Assembly: GCF_001402915.1 (NCBI RefSeq)
Contig: NZ_CP012945.1
Location: 2,519,501-2,583,500, forward strand
Length of the DNA stretch: 64,000 nt
Direction of reading: 5' to 3'
Source: Devosia sp. A16
GTDB taxonomy: Bacteria; Pseudomonadota; Alphaproteobacteria; Rhizobiales; Devosiaceae
Shown here piece by piece: positions 1-7,746 of this stretch. How positions within the stretch are numbered: position 1 is the stretch's first letter; each line of letters starts with the position of its first letter. A program made the position numbers and the translations under genes. The notes beneath the pieces are model-generated. The model searched no databases, was not told the DNA's origin, and saw only the letters and a list, made by a program, of their open reading frames with translations.

Positions 1-1369
1 GCACCTGGTCGCCGGCGAGGCCGTCATCGTGCATCAGCGCGGCGCGCAGTGCCTTGCGTTCTTCGTCCTCGCCATGGGTCAGGAAGATCGCGCCGTGCGC
101 CGGCAGGCGCTTGGTGACCCAGGCGACGAGCTCCGAATGGTCGGCATGCGCCGAATAGTTGCCGAGGCTGCGCACCTGCGCCCGCACCGGCACCAGCTCG
201 CAATGGATGCGCACTTCCCTGGCACCCGACTGGATGATCTGGCCCAGGGTGCCCGGCGCCTGGTAACCGACGAACAGCACGGTGGCGTTGGCGCGCGGCA
301 GGTTGTTGCGCAGGTGGTGCTTGATCCGGCCGGCATCGGCCATGCCGGAGGCCGACATGATGATGGCGCCGCCGCGGACCGAGTTGATCGCCTTGCTCTC
401 CTCGACGCTCTCGACGATGCGGAAGCGGGAATCGTTGAACAGCTCGTCGGCGCTCAGTTCGACATCGTCGAACATCGAGGCGTACTTGCGATAGACCCCG
501 GTGACCTTGCTCGCCAGCGGGCTGTCGAGGAAGACCAGGCTCGGGCTGATCTCGCCGGTCTTGATCAGGTAACCGATGTCGTGCAGCAGCTCCTGGCTGC
601 GCTCGACCGCGAAGGTCGGGATCACCAGGTTACCGCCGCGGGCCAGTGCCGTATTGATCTCGGTCTTCAGCGCCTCCTGGCGCTGCTTGAGCGTATAGTC
701 CTCGCGCTCCCGCCCGCCATAGGTGGATTCGGAGAGGATATAGTCATAGCCGGCCGGCGCGTCGGGCGCCTCCCAGAACACTTTCACGTCCGGCCCGAGA
801 TCGCCGGAGAACAGGATGCGGATGGCTTTGCCGTCGCTGTCCGTCACCTCGACCTCGATCGAGGCCGAGCCGAGAATATGTCCGGCATTCCAGTAGCGGG
901 CGCGCACGCCCGGGCCGGGAGTGATCCACTCTTCGTACTTGACTGCCTTGGTGAGCTTCAGCGCTTCGTTGGCGTCTTCCATGACGTAGAGCGGCTGGAA
1001 CGGCTCCTCGGCGCGGCGCGAGCGTTTCCTGGTCTCGCGGTCGGCCTCGCTTTCCTGGATGCCGGCGGCATCGGGCAGCAGGTACTCGAGCAGCCCGTTG
1101 GTCGGCTCGGTGGCCCAGATCGGCTTGCGGTAGCCCATATGGGTCAGCCGCGGCAGCAGCCCCGCATGATCGATATGGGCGTGCGTCAGCAGCAGGAAGT
1201 CGATCCCCTTGGGGTCGAACGGAAACGGCTTGTAGTTGAGATCGCGCACCGTCTTGTTGCCCTGGAACATGCCGCAGTCGACGAGGAACTGCCCCTTGGG
1301 GTGCACGATGCGGTAGCACGAGCCGGTCACGGTGCCCGACGCCCCGTGGAAGTGTAGCGTGACGGTCAT
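1..1369 (-). CDS. MBL-fold beta-CASP metallo-hydrolase (RNA-processing type), partial at window edge
   Basis: The minus-strand frame opens at an ATG at 1369 and stays open to base 1, so the C-terminus lies outside the window. The protein begins MTVTLHFHGASGTVTGS, the usual start of the YSH1/CPSF-like exonuclease family, and carries the zinc-binding HAHIDH motif at about residues 63-68. A later GHILGSAS stretch, an SGDLGP motif and a YSAHADHSEL motif near the end fit the metallo-beta-lactamase plus beta-CASP layout. Members are metal-dependent ribonucleases or nucleic-acid hydrolases of the cytoplasm. The exact substrate cannot be read from the sequence. It points away from regA across a palindromic repeat and appears to be a single gene. 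Confidence 0.9.
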   Translation of the reverse strand, partial: MTVTLHFHGASGTVTGSCYRIVHPKGQFLVDCGMFQGNKTVRDLNYKPFPFDPKGIDFLLLTHAHIDHAGLLPRLTHMGYRKPIWATEPTNGLLEYLLPDAAGIQESEADRETRKRSRRAEEPFQPLYVMEDANEALKLTKAVKYEEWITPGPGVRARYWNAGHILGSASIEVEVTDSDGKAIRILFSGDLGPDVKVFWEAPDAPAGYDYILSESTYGGREREDYTLKQRQEALKTEINTALARGGNLVIPTFAVERSQELLHDIGYLIKTGEISPSLVFLDSPLASKVTGVYRKYASMFDDVELSADELFNDSRFRIVESVEESKAINSVRGGAIIMSASGMADAGRIKHHLRNNLPRANATVLFVGYQAPGTLGQIIQSGAREVRIHCELVPVRAQVRSLGNYSAHADHSELVAWVTKRLPAHGAIFLTHGEDEERKALRAALMHDDGLAGDQV

Positions 1370-1399
1370 GGCATGCTCCGATCTGTCCTAGGAAGAGTG

Positions 1400-1553
1400 G
1401 AAGGCCCCCTCACCCGCCGCCGCGCGGCGACCTCTCCCTCGAGGCAGAGGTGAGGTTGTGGCACGACTGTGACGGCGCACCACCTCTCCCTTTGGGGGAC
1501 GCGGTAGCGCCCCGAGGGGAGAGGTCGGCCGAAGGCCGGGTGAGGGGGCCTTC
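1400..1553. repeat. Palindromic intergenic repeat (family B)
   Basis: The outer arms at 1400-1415 and 1538-1553 are perfect 16-bp inverted copies (GAAGGCCCCCTCACCC and its complement). Inside are further C-rich and G-rich blocks with CTCTCCCTC cores. The element fills most of the gap between two minus-strand genes. Similar C-rich arms recur at about 2178, 7710, 16301 and 28319. Confidence 0.8.
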
Positions 1554-1570
1554 AACTGCCGTGAGATCAT

Positions 1571-2122
1571 CTATTTCGGCGCGCGCTTGGCGAGGATGCG
1601 CTGCAGGGTGCGGCGATGCATGTTGAGCCGGCGCGCCGTCTCCGAGACGTTGCGGTCGCACAACTCATAGACCCGCTGGATGTGCTCCCAGCGCACCCGG
1701 TCGGCCGACATCGGGTTCTCCGGCGGCTCGGGCGGCTTGTTGCCGGTGGCGAGGAGGGCGTTGATCACGTCTTCGGCGTCGGCCGGCTTCGACAGATAAT
1801 CCACCGCACCGAGCTTCACCGCGGTTACCGCGGTGGCGATGTTGCCGTAGCCGGTAAGCACCACCGCGCGGGCATCCTCGCGCTTCTGATGCAGCGCCGC
1901 GACCACGTCGAGGCCGTTGCCGTCTTCGAGCCGGAGGTCGACCACGGCATAGGCGGGGGGGGCCTCGGAGACGGCAGCGAGGCCGCCGGCCACGGTGTCG
2001 GCAATGCGGACATCGAAGCCACGTTTCTGCATGGCCCGCTCGAGGCGGGTCAGGAAGGTCTTGTCGTCATCGACCAGAAGCAGGGTACGGTCGGCTGCAA
2101 GAAGTTCATCGACTGTGCTCAT
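1571..2122 (-). CDS. regA: Redox response regulator RegA/ActR/PrrA type
   Basis: This is a 183-residue two-domain regulator. The receiver domain (about 1-130) has the acidic pair in LLLVDDD, the phospho-acceptor Asp62 in VVDLRLEDGNG, and a Lys in LSKPADAED. The C-terminus (about 140-180) is a Fis-type helix-turn-helix, SETARRLNMHRRTLQRIL, which is diagnostic for the RegA/PrrA/ActR group. These proteins control redox-responsive genes such as those for respiration, nitrogen and carbon metabolism. The cognate sensor kinase gene follows upstream on the same strand, 160 bp away beyond a small repeat, so the two form a two-component pair. Confidence 0.93.
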   Translation of the reverse strand: MSTVDELLAADRTLLLVDDDKTFLTRLERAMQKRGFDVRIADTVAGGLAAVSEAPPAYAVVDLRLEDGNGLDVVAALHQKREDARAVVLTGYGNIATAVTAVKLGAVDYLSKPADAEDVINALLATGNKPPEPPENPMSADRVRWEHIQRVYELCDRNVSETARRLNMHRRTLQRILAKRAPK

Positions 2123-2177
2123 CGCCGCCTCATGTAGGGTCTTTTGGGCAAAAGGTCAAAATATGGGCAGCAAATCT

Positions 2178-2245
2178 ACTCCCTCCCCTCGAGGGGAGGG
2201 GTCGGGGTGGGGGTGATGAGGCGGCATCCCTCCCCTCAAGGGGGC
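2178..2245. repeat. Short C-rich/G-rich palindromic repeat between regA and regB
   Basis: A CTCCCCTCGAGGGGAG palindrome is followed by GGGGTGGGGGTGATGAGGCGG and a second CCCTCCCCTCAAGGGGG hairpin. It resembles the other family B intergenic elements and lies in the 160-bp gap downstream of the kinase stop and upstream of the regulator start. Confidence 0.6.
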
Positions 2246-2282
2246 AGAAGCAGACGGTGTGTGGTGCGGAGCAAATGCCCCC

Positions 2283-3587
2283 TCATGGCTGCTCGATCGC
2301 CGCGCGCGGCCAGATCAACCGCACCCGGGCATGGCCGTCGGCCGCCTCGTTCTCGAAGCTCAGTTTGGCGCCGGTGCGCTCGAGCAGGGTCTTGGAGATG
2401 AAGATGCCGAGGCCCAGCCCGCCCGGCTCGCCGCTGTCGGCGCTGCGCGGCCGGGTGGTGAGGTAAGGCTCGCCCAGCCGGGTGATCAGGTCGGTCGGGA
2501 AACCCGGGCCGTCGTCGGTAATGGTCACCGTCAGCGCTTGCTTGTCCCAGCTGGCTTCGACCAGCACGGCGCGTTGCGCGAACTGCGCCGCATTGTCGAT
2601 CAGGTTGCCCAGGCCATAGAGCAGCCCGGCGTTGCGGCCGATCACCGGTTCGCTGCCGCTGCCGCTGCCGGCGCCGGTGCGCACCGAAATCACCTTGCCG
2701 CCGCCTTCGAGCGGCTTGATCACCTCGGCGAGCAGCGCCGATACCGGCACGGCGGCGAACGGGTCGCCCGGCGTGTCGCGCAGGCTCCTGAGCTTGCCCA
2801 GAATCTCGCGGCAGCGCGCCGCCTGCGACATGATCAGCTCGATATCCTCGCGCACCGGCCCTTCGGGCACCTCGTCGCGGATCTCGCGCGCCGCCAGCGC
2901 GATGGTGGAGAGCGGTGTGCCCAGCTCGTGCGCCGCCGCCGCGGCGAGCCCATCGAGCGCGCTCAGCTGCTCGTGCCGCGACAGCGCCAGCTCGGTCGCC
3001 GCCAGTGCATCGGCGAGTTGGCGCGCCTCGTGCGCCACCCGGTTGGTATAGGCGGCAATGAAGATCGTGCCGCACAGGATCGAGACCCAGATGCCGATGA
3101 CGTAGACCCGGTCGAACACGATGCGTGAGTCCGGGTCCCAGGGCAGGTCCATGTGATAGACCGAAAGCAGCGAGGCGAGCGCGATGGCGAGGGTGGCGAG
3201 GATCACCGTCGAGCGCTGCGGCAGCGTCGTCGCCGACACCGAAACCGGCGCCAGGAGCAGTAGGGAGAAGGGGTTCTGCAATCCGCCGGTCAAGGCCAGC
3301 AGCGCCCCGAGCTGACACAGGTCGAAGCTCAGGTGCACCGTCGCCACCGTGGTGGGCGGCCGATAGCCCTCGCCCAGCCGGAAGATCACCCACAGGTTGA
3401 GCAGCACGGAGAGCCCGATCAGCATCAGGCACTCGGTCAGGGGCAGCGGAAAGTTCAGCCCGAACTGGACGAACAGCACTCCGGCGGTCTGCCCGACGAT
3501 CGCCAGCCAGCGCAACCCCACCAGCGTCGCCAGCCTGAGGGGTCGCCAATTGCCCGGCAGGATTGCCGACGTCTCCGCCAATGCCAT
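2283..3587 (-). CDS. regB: Redox sensor histidine kinase RegB/ActS/PrrB type
   Basis: The protein has 434 residues. The N-terminal half has about six membrane helices and contains GGLQNPF at 101-107, which matches the ubiquinone-sensing GGxxNPF motif of RegB. The H-box is AAAHELGTPLS with His220. Cys259 (in AARCREILGKL) sits where the redox-active cysteine of RegB lies. N, G1 and G2 boxes follow (NLIDNAAQ, DDGPGFP, GGLGLGIFIS). It is an inner-membrane kinase that is expected to phosphorylate the adjacent RegA-type regulator according to quinone or redox state. A short Gly-Ser run (TGAGSGSGSEP), encoded by a near-perfect hexamer repeat around 2650-2675, lies just before the N box and may vary in length. 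Confidence 0.92.
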   Translation of the reverse strand: MALAETSAILPGNWRPLRLATLVGLRWLAIVGQTAGVLFVQFGLNFPLPLTECLMLIGLSVLLNLWVIFRLGEGYRPPTTVATVHLSFDLCQLGALLALTGGLQNPFSLLLLAPVSVSATTLPQRSTVILATLAIALASLLSVYHMDLPWDPDSRIVFDRVYVIGIWVSILCGTIFIAAYTNRVAHEARQLADALAATELALSRHEQLSALDGLAAAAAHELGTPLSTIALAAREIRDEVPEGPVREDIELIMSQAARCREILGKLRSLRDTPGDPFAAVPVSALLAEVIKPLEGGGKVISVRTGAGSGSGSEPVIGRNAGLLYGLGNLIDNAAQFAQRAVLVEASWDKQALTVTITDDGPGFPTDLITRLGEPYLTTRPRSADSGEPGGLGLGIFISKTLLERTGAKLSFENEAADGHARVRLIWPRAAIEQP

Positions 3588-3731
3588 GAATCGTCCTTTC
3601 CGGGCACTTCGGTTTCGGCCCGCATGGGAAGTCTAGCATGCCATTTCAAGGTCAAAAAAGCGCGAGCCAACGCTTGACCCCTCCCGTGACGGGACCACAT
3701 CGAAGCAGTTCGTGACTGGGAGAAAAGTCCA

Positions 3732-4181
3732 ATGCACACTGCGATTATCAAACCGCAATGGGGCCCGTTGACCATCGCTTTGATGGTCCTGGGCTTCGTT
3801 CTCTGGTGGCCGCTCGGCCTCGCCGTTCTCGCCTACATCCTATGGGGCGAAATGTTCGGCGGCTCGGCGGAAAAGGCTCAGGGGTTCGTCAACCGATCTC
3901 GCAACTGGGCGGAAAACTGCGGTCCCCGCGGCAACGCGTTCCGTCCCCACGGCTTCCGCAATTCGAGCGGCAATGCCGCGTTCGACGACTACCGCGCCGA
4001 GCAGCTCAAGCGCCTCGAAGAGGAGCGCCGCCGGCTCGATGAAGAGGTCAGCGCCTTCCACGAATACATGCGGAACCTCCGCATGGCCAAGGATCGCGAA
4101 GAGTTCGACCGCTTCATGCGCGACAAGAACGGCAACCGCCCGAACTATGGCGGCGACCAGAATAACGGGACCAACGTCTGA
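3732..4181 (+). CDS. DUF2852 family membrane protein
   Basis: This 149-residue protein has a hydrophobic N-terminal stretch (about 9-42, with LVLWWPLGLAVLAYILWGEMF-like composition) that can form one or two membrane helices. A polar linker follows, and then a charged helical segment (about 85-130, rich in Glu and Arg) that looks coiled-coil. This is the DUF2852 layout common in Hyphomicrobiales, and its function is unknown. It stands alone on the plus strand, divergent from regB, with a good hairpin terminator about 90 bp downstream. Confidence 0.8.
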   Translation: MHTAIIKPQWGPLTIALMVLGFVLWWPLGLAVLAYILWGEMFGGSAEKAQGFVNRSRNWAENCGPRGNAFRPHGFRNSSGNAAFDDYRAEQLKRLEEERRRLDEEVSAFHEYMRNLRMAKDREEFDRFMRDKNGNRPNYGGDQNNGTNV

Positions 4182-4269
4182 CCTCGGCATGCGCGTGATC
4201 GTCCCCCGCAAGGCTGTTGCAAGCCTTGTCGGTCACGCTGCCGGTCCCATGCCCCTCCTCCTGACGACT

Positions 4270-4295
4270 GCGCCCCTTTCGAGGGGCGCTTTTTT
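4270..4295 (+). terminator. Rho-independent terminator
   Basis: A perfect 7-bp GCGCCCC/GGGGCGC stem with a short TTTCGA loop is followed by six T. It lies 88 bp after the DUF2852 stop codon and ends about 38 bp before the start of the protease gene. Confidence 0.85.
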
Positions 4296-4333
4296 GTCGT
4301 CGGCGTTTGCTCCGAATCGGCGATGATCAGGCC

Positions 4334-5077
4334 ATGAACTTTCTGTTCCCCGCGAGGACGCCGAAGGTGCCGGCCGCGACGACGATCGTCATCGACGATG
4401 CGCCGGTCGAGATCACGGTGAAGGTGAGCGCGCGAGCCAGGAGCTACCGGCTGACCGTGCCGCATCACGGCAACCCGGTGCTGACCCTGCCGAAGACCGG
4501 CCGCTGGCCCGAGGCCGAGGGTTTTCTCAACCGGCATCGCGGCTGGCTGGCCGCTCGCCTCAAGCGCAGTGCGCCGCGCACTGCTTTTGCCGATGGCGAG
4601 GTGCTGCCGCTGCGCGGCGTGCCGCACCGCATCCATGCGACGGGCCGTCTGCGCGGTCGGGTCGAGGTGTCTGAGATCGATGGCGAGCTGTCGCTATTGG
4701 TGCCCGGCGAAGCGGCCCACATCCCGCGCCGGCTGACCGAATGGCTGAAGGCCGAAGCGCAGCGCGACCTCGCCGAGCGCTCCGACGTTCATGCCGCGAC
4801 ACTGGGCGTCGAGGTGAAGTCGGTGGCGATGCGCAGCCAGGCGACCCGCTGGGGCTCGTGCTCGTCGTCCGGGCGGCTCAACTACAACTGGCGGCTGATC
4901 CTCGCGCCGCCTTTCGTGCTCGACTATGTCGCGGCGCACGAGGTGGCTCATCTCGTCCACATGAACCACTCGCCCAGCTTCTGGAAGGCGGTCGAGCGGG
5001 CATTGCCCGACATGGAAAAGGGCAAGGCCTGGCTCAAGGCGCACGGCAAGGTGCTGATGGGGTATGGGCTGGAGTAG
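4334..5077 (+). CDS. YgjP-like M48 family zinc metallopeptidase (DUF45)
   Basis: The predicted protein has 247 residues. It carries the zinc-protease signature HEVAHLVHMNHSPSFW with His202, Glu203 and His206. The preceding conserved TRWGSC block at about 171-176 and the tyrosine/tryptophan-rich strand are typical of the YgjP/WLM-related DUF45 family. No signal peptide is seen, so it is cytoplasmic. I chose the ATG at 4334, which begins MNFLFPA. An in-frame ATG at 4307 would add nine residues closer to the upstream terminator. The physiological substrate is unknown. It is convergent with lpdA. Confidence 0.85.
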   Translation: MNFLFPARTPKVPAATTIVIDDAPVEITVKVSARARSYRLTVPHHGNPVLTLPKTGRWPEAEGFLNRHRGWLAARLKRSAPRTAFADGEVLPLRGVPHRIHATGRLRGRVEVSEIDGELSLLVPGEAAHIPRRLTEWLKAEAQRDLAERSDVHAATLGVEVKSVAMRSQATRWGSCSSSGRLNYNWRLILAPPFVLDYVAAHEVAHLVHMNHSPSFWKAVERALPDMEKGKAWLKAHGKVLMGYGLE

Positions 5078-5184
5078 GGGCTTTTGCCCAACGGGCCTAA
5101 GCCGGTGCGCGCCGACCCCCGCCCCATCGGAGCGCCAGCGAGGAGTGGCCTACAGGCCACCCCGCAGCGGTACGGCGCGTGAGA

Positions 5185-6591
5185 TCAAATATGTATCGCC
5201 CCATCCCCGCACATCAGCGCGGCTTCCTTGATCGCCTCGCTGAGCGTCGGATGCGCATGCGTGGTGCGGCCGAGGTCTTCGGCCGAGCCCGAGAATTCCA
5301 TAAGGACGACGATCTCGTGGATCATCTCGCCGGCATTCTTTGCGATGATCTGCGCCCCCAGCACCCGGTCGGTAGCGACGTCGGCGAGGATCTTCACATA
5401 GCCCTGCGTCGCCAGCATCGCCTTGGCCCGGCCATTGGCGGTGAACGGGAACTTGCCGGCCTTGTACTCGATGCCCGCCGCCTTCAGCTCGTCTTCGGAC
5501 TTGCCGACCCAGGCGACTTCCGGGCTCGTATACATCACCGACGGAATGGTGCCGTAATTCACGTGCGGCTGTTGGCCGGCGATGATCTCGGCCACCGCAT
5601 GGCCTTCGTCCATCGCCTTGTGCGCCAGCATGGCCCCGGCCACCACGTCGCCGATCGCATAGATGCCCGGCACGTTGGTCTTGAACTGCGCGTCGGTGCG
5701 CACGCGGCCGCGCTCGTCGAGCGCCACGCCGACGCCCTCGAGGCCCAGCCCCTCGGTGAAGGGCTTGCGGCCAACCGCCACCAGCACCGCGTCGGCCTCG
5801 GCGAAGCTCGCCTCGCCGCCGCCGGCGGGCTCCAGCCGGGCGCGGACCGAGCCGTCGCCCTGCTTCTCGATCGCCGTCACCTTGGTCGAGAGCTTGAACT
5901 CCATGCCCTGCTTGGTGAGGTTGCGCTGCGTCTGCCGCGCCGCCTCGCTGTCGAGGCCGGGCAGGATCCGGTCGAGGAATTCGACCACCTGCACCTTGGC
6001 GCCGAGCCGGCCCCAGACCGAGCCGAGCTCGAGCCCGATAATGCCGCCGCCGATCACCAGCAGTCGCTTGGGGACGTCCTGGAAGGCCAGGGCGCCGGTC
6101 GAGGACACCACCTTGTTCTCGTCGATTTCGATGCCCGGCAGGCTGATCGGCACCGAACCGGTGGCGATCAGGATGTTCCTGGTTTCGATGGTGGTCGGCG
6201 CGCCGCTTTCCGGCGTCACCAGCACCTTGCCTTCGGCCGGAATCGAGCCGGTGCCGCGGAAGGTGGTGATCTTGTTCTTCTTGAACAGGAACTCGATGCC
6301 CGACACGTTGGCGGTGACGGTGTCGTCCTTGTGCGCCAGCATCTGCTTGAGGTTCAACTGAGGCGTCACGTCGATGCCGAACTGGCGGAACTGGTGGCCC
6401 GCCTCCTCGAACAGTTCCGAGGCATGCAGCATCGCCTTCGATGGGATGCAGCCGATATTGAGGCAGGTGCCGCCGAAGGTCGGCCATTTCTCGACCACCG
6501 CGACCTTCATGCCGAGCTGCGCCGCCCGGATTGCCGCGACGTATCCACCCGGGCCGGAGCCGATTACGGTGAGGTCGAAAGTGTCCGCCAT
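5185..6591 (-). CDS. lpdA: Dihydrolipoyl dehydrogenase (E3)
   Basis: This 468-residue flavoprotein has an N-terminal FAD-binding [10 protein letters not shown], the redox-active disulfide in [13 protein letters not shown] (Cys43 and Cys48), a central NAD-binding [17 protein letters not shown], and the C-terminal HAHPTLSEA segment with the active-site His-Glu pair. It reoxidises dihydrolipoamide in the pyruvate, 2-oxoglutarate or branched-chain dehydrogenase complexes. The start is supported by GGAGAC just upstream. No E1 or E2 gene lies downstream within the window, so here it appears as the last or only gene of its unit. Confidence 0.97.
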   Translation of the reverse strand: MADTFDLTVIGSGPGGYVAAIRAAQLGMKVAVVEKWPTFGGTCLNIGCIPSKAMLHASELFEEAGHQFRQFGIDVTPQLNLKQMLAHKDDTVTANVSGIEFLFKKNKITTFRGTGSIPAEGKVLVTPESGAPTTIETRNILIATGSVPISLPGIEIDENKVVSSTGALAFQDVPKRLLVIGGGIIGLELGSVWGRLGAKVQVVEFLDRILPGLDSEAARQTQRNLTKQGMEFKLSTKVTAIEKQGDGSVRARLEPAGGGEASFAEADAVLVAVGRKPFTEGLGLEGVGVALDERGRVRTDAQFKTNVPGIYAIGDVVAGAMLAHKAMDEGHAVAEIIAGQQPHVNYGTIPSVMYTSPEVAWVGKSEDELKAAGIEYKAGKFPFTANGRAKAMLATQGYVKILADVATDRVLGAQIIAKNAGEMIHEIVVLMEFSGSAEDLGRTTHAHPTLSEAIKEAALMCGDGAIHI

Positions 6592-6754
6592 GATGTCTCC
6601 GAGAGGCTCAAATGGCGCCTGGCAAGTGGCGCCCGCGCTGCCGATATAGGACTGCCAAACGGGTTAAACTACCCGCCCTTTGGAGGGAACCCCCGTCGCA
6701 GGCGGAGCCATGCGAAATGCGCATGATTCGATGTGCGCGATACGACAGCTGGCG

Positions 6755-6865
6755 GCTGCGGGGCCCTCCTGTCCCTCGATAAGGGGGAGACCAGAACGCT
6801 GGCGTTGATGTATGCGCCCCCTCCCCTTTCTTAGCGGGAGAGATCAAGGGTAGGGGCAGCCGCCC
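6755..6865. repeat. Degenerate palindromic intergenic repeat (family A)
   Basis: C-rich and G-rich blocks in the order CCCTCGATAAGGGGGAGAC, a 25-bp middle, CCCCTCCCCTTTC, then GGGAGAGATCAAGGGTAGGGGCAGCC match, with decay, the better preserved copies at 38921, 51955 and 53568. It occupies the 286-bp gap between lpdA and the SDR gene. The rest of that gap shows nothing I can name. Confidence 0.6.
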
Positions 6866-6877
6866 GCGGCATAGCGT

Positions 6878-7636
6878 TCAAGGCGCCGCCGCCCGTCCGC
6901 CGGTCACCGCCAGGGTGGTGCCGGTGACATAGGCCGCATCGTCCGACAGCAGCCACAGGATCGCCTGCGCCACCTCCTCGGCCGTGCCGACCCGCCCCAG
7001 CGGGACGCTGGGCGCCAGTTGCTGCGCCCGGTCGGGGACGCCACCGGTGGCGTGAAATTCGGTGTCGATTACCCCGGGACGCACGCCGTTGACCCGGATA
7101 CCTTCTGCCGCCACCTCGAGCGCCAGCCCGACCGTGAACGTGTCGATGGCGCCCTTGCTCGCCGCGTAGTCGGCATAGACTCCCGGCGCGCCGAGCTTGG
7201 CGGCGGCGGAGCTGACATTGACGATGCCGCCGCCCCTGCCGCCATGCTTGCTGGACATGCGCCGGACCGCGGCGCCGGCACACAGGATCGAGCCGGTGAC
7301 GTTGACCGCAAAGATGCGGTTGATGCGCTCGGCATCCATGGCGTCGACGCGCGACGAGGGGGCGATGGTGCCGGCATTGTTGACCAGCCCCGTCACCCGG
7401 CCCATGCGGTCGGCAGCACGAAAGATGTGCTCGACATCCTCGGCGAGGCTGACATCGCCGCGCACCGCGACGGCCTCGCCGCCGCGGGAATGGATTTCGG
7501 CGCACACCGCCTCGGCGGCCGCGACATTGCCGGCATAGTTCACCACCACGCCATAGCCGCGCATTGCCGCGAGCCGGCACACCGCGGCGCCGATGCCCCG
7601 GCTGCCGCCAGTGACCACAAGTACTTTATCGGACAT
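6878..7636 (-). CDS. SDR family NAD(P)-dependent oxidoreductase
   Basis: This is a classical short-chain dehydrogenase of 252 residues, with cofactor motif TGGSRGIG (9-16), the structural LVNNAG motif, the catalytic Ser in VSSAAAK and the YADYAASK Tyr/Lys pair. It ends with the usual LAVTGG segment. The substrate cannot be assigned. It resembles the glucose-1-dehydrogenase/3-oxoacyl reductase class. It is transcribed toward lpdA, with a family A repeat between them. Confidence 0.88.
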   Translation of the reverse strand: MSDKVLVVTGGSRGIGAAVCRLAAMRGYGVVVNYAGNVAAAEAVCAEIHSRGGEAVAVRGDVSLAEDVEHIFRAADRMGRVTGLVNNAGTIAPSSRVDAMDAERINRIFAVNVTGSILCAGAAVRRMSSKHGGRGGGIVNVSSAAAKLGAPGVYADYAASKGAIDTFTVGLALEVAAEGIRVNGVRPGVIDTEFHATGGVPDRAQQLAPSVPLGRVGTAEEVAQAILWLLSDDAAYVTGTTLAVTGGRAAAP

Positions 7637-7709
7637 CAGGTCCCTCCCTTGGGAGGTAACTCTACGGCCCAGGCCGAGAATGCAAAAGGCGGAACTGGCA
7701 TTCTCTTTT

Positions 7710-7738
7710 GCTCCCCTCCCCTCAAGGGGGAGGGGAGC
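7710..7738. repeat. Perfect 12-bp hairpin at the 3' end of the PBP gene
   Basis: The arms GCTCCCCTCCCC (7710-7721) and GGGGAGGGGAGC (7727-7738) are perfectly complementary with a 5-base loop, eight bases beyond the penicillin-binding protein stop codon. It could act as a transcription terminator or mRNA end-stabiliser. It lacks a clear U tract and also resembles the core of the family B repeats. Confidence 0.6.
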
Positions 7739-7746
7739 AGAAAGGG

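Noticed and set aside
29-1357. Long plus-strand open frame opposite the metallo-hydrolase
   Set aside because: It is antisense to a clear beta-CASP hydrolase frame, is rich in His, Arg, Gly and Ala, and shows no domain.
1400-1553. CRISPR array
   Set aside because: The repeats are inverted palindromes, few in number, without regular spacers or cas genes.
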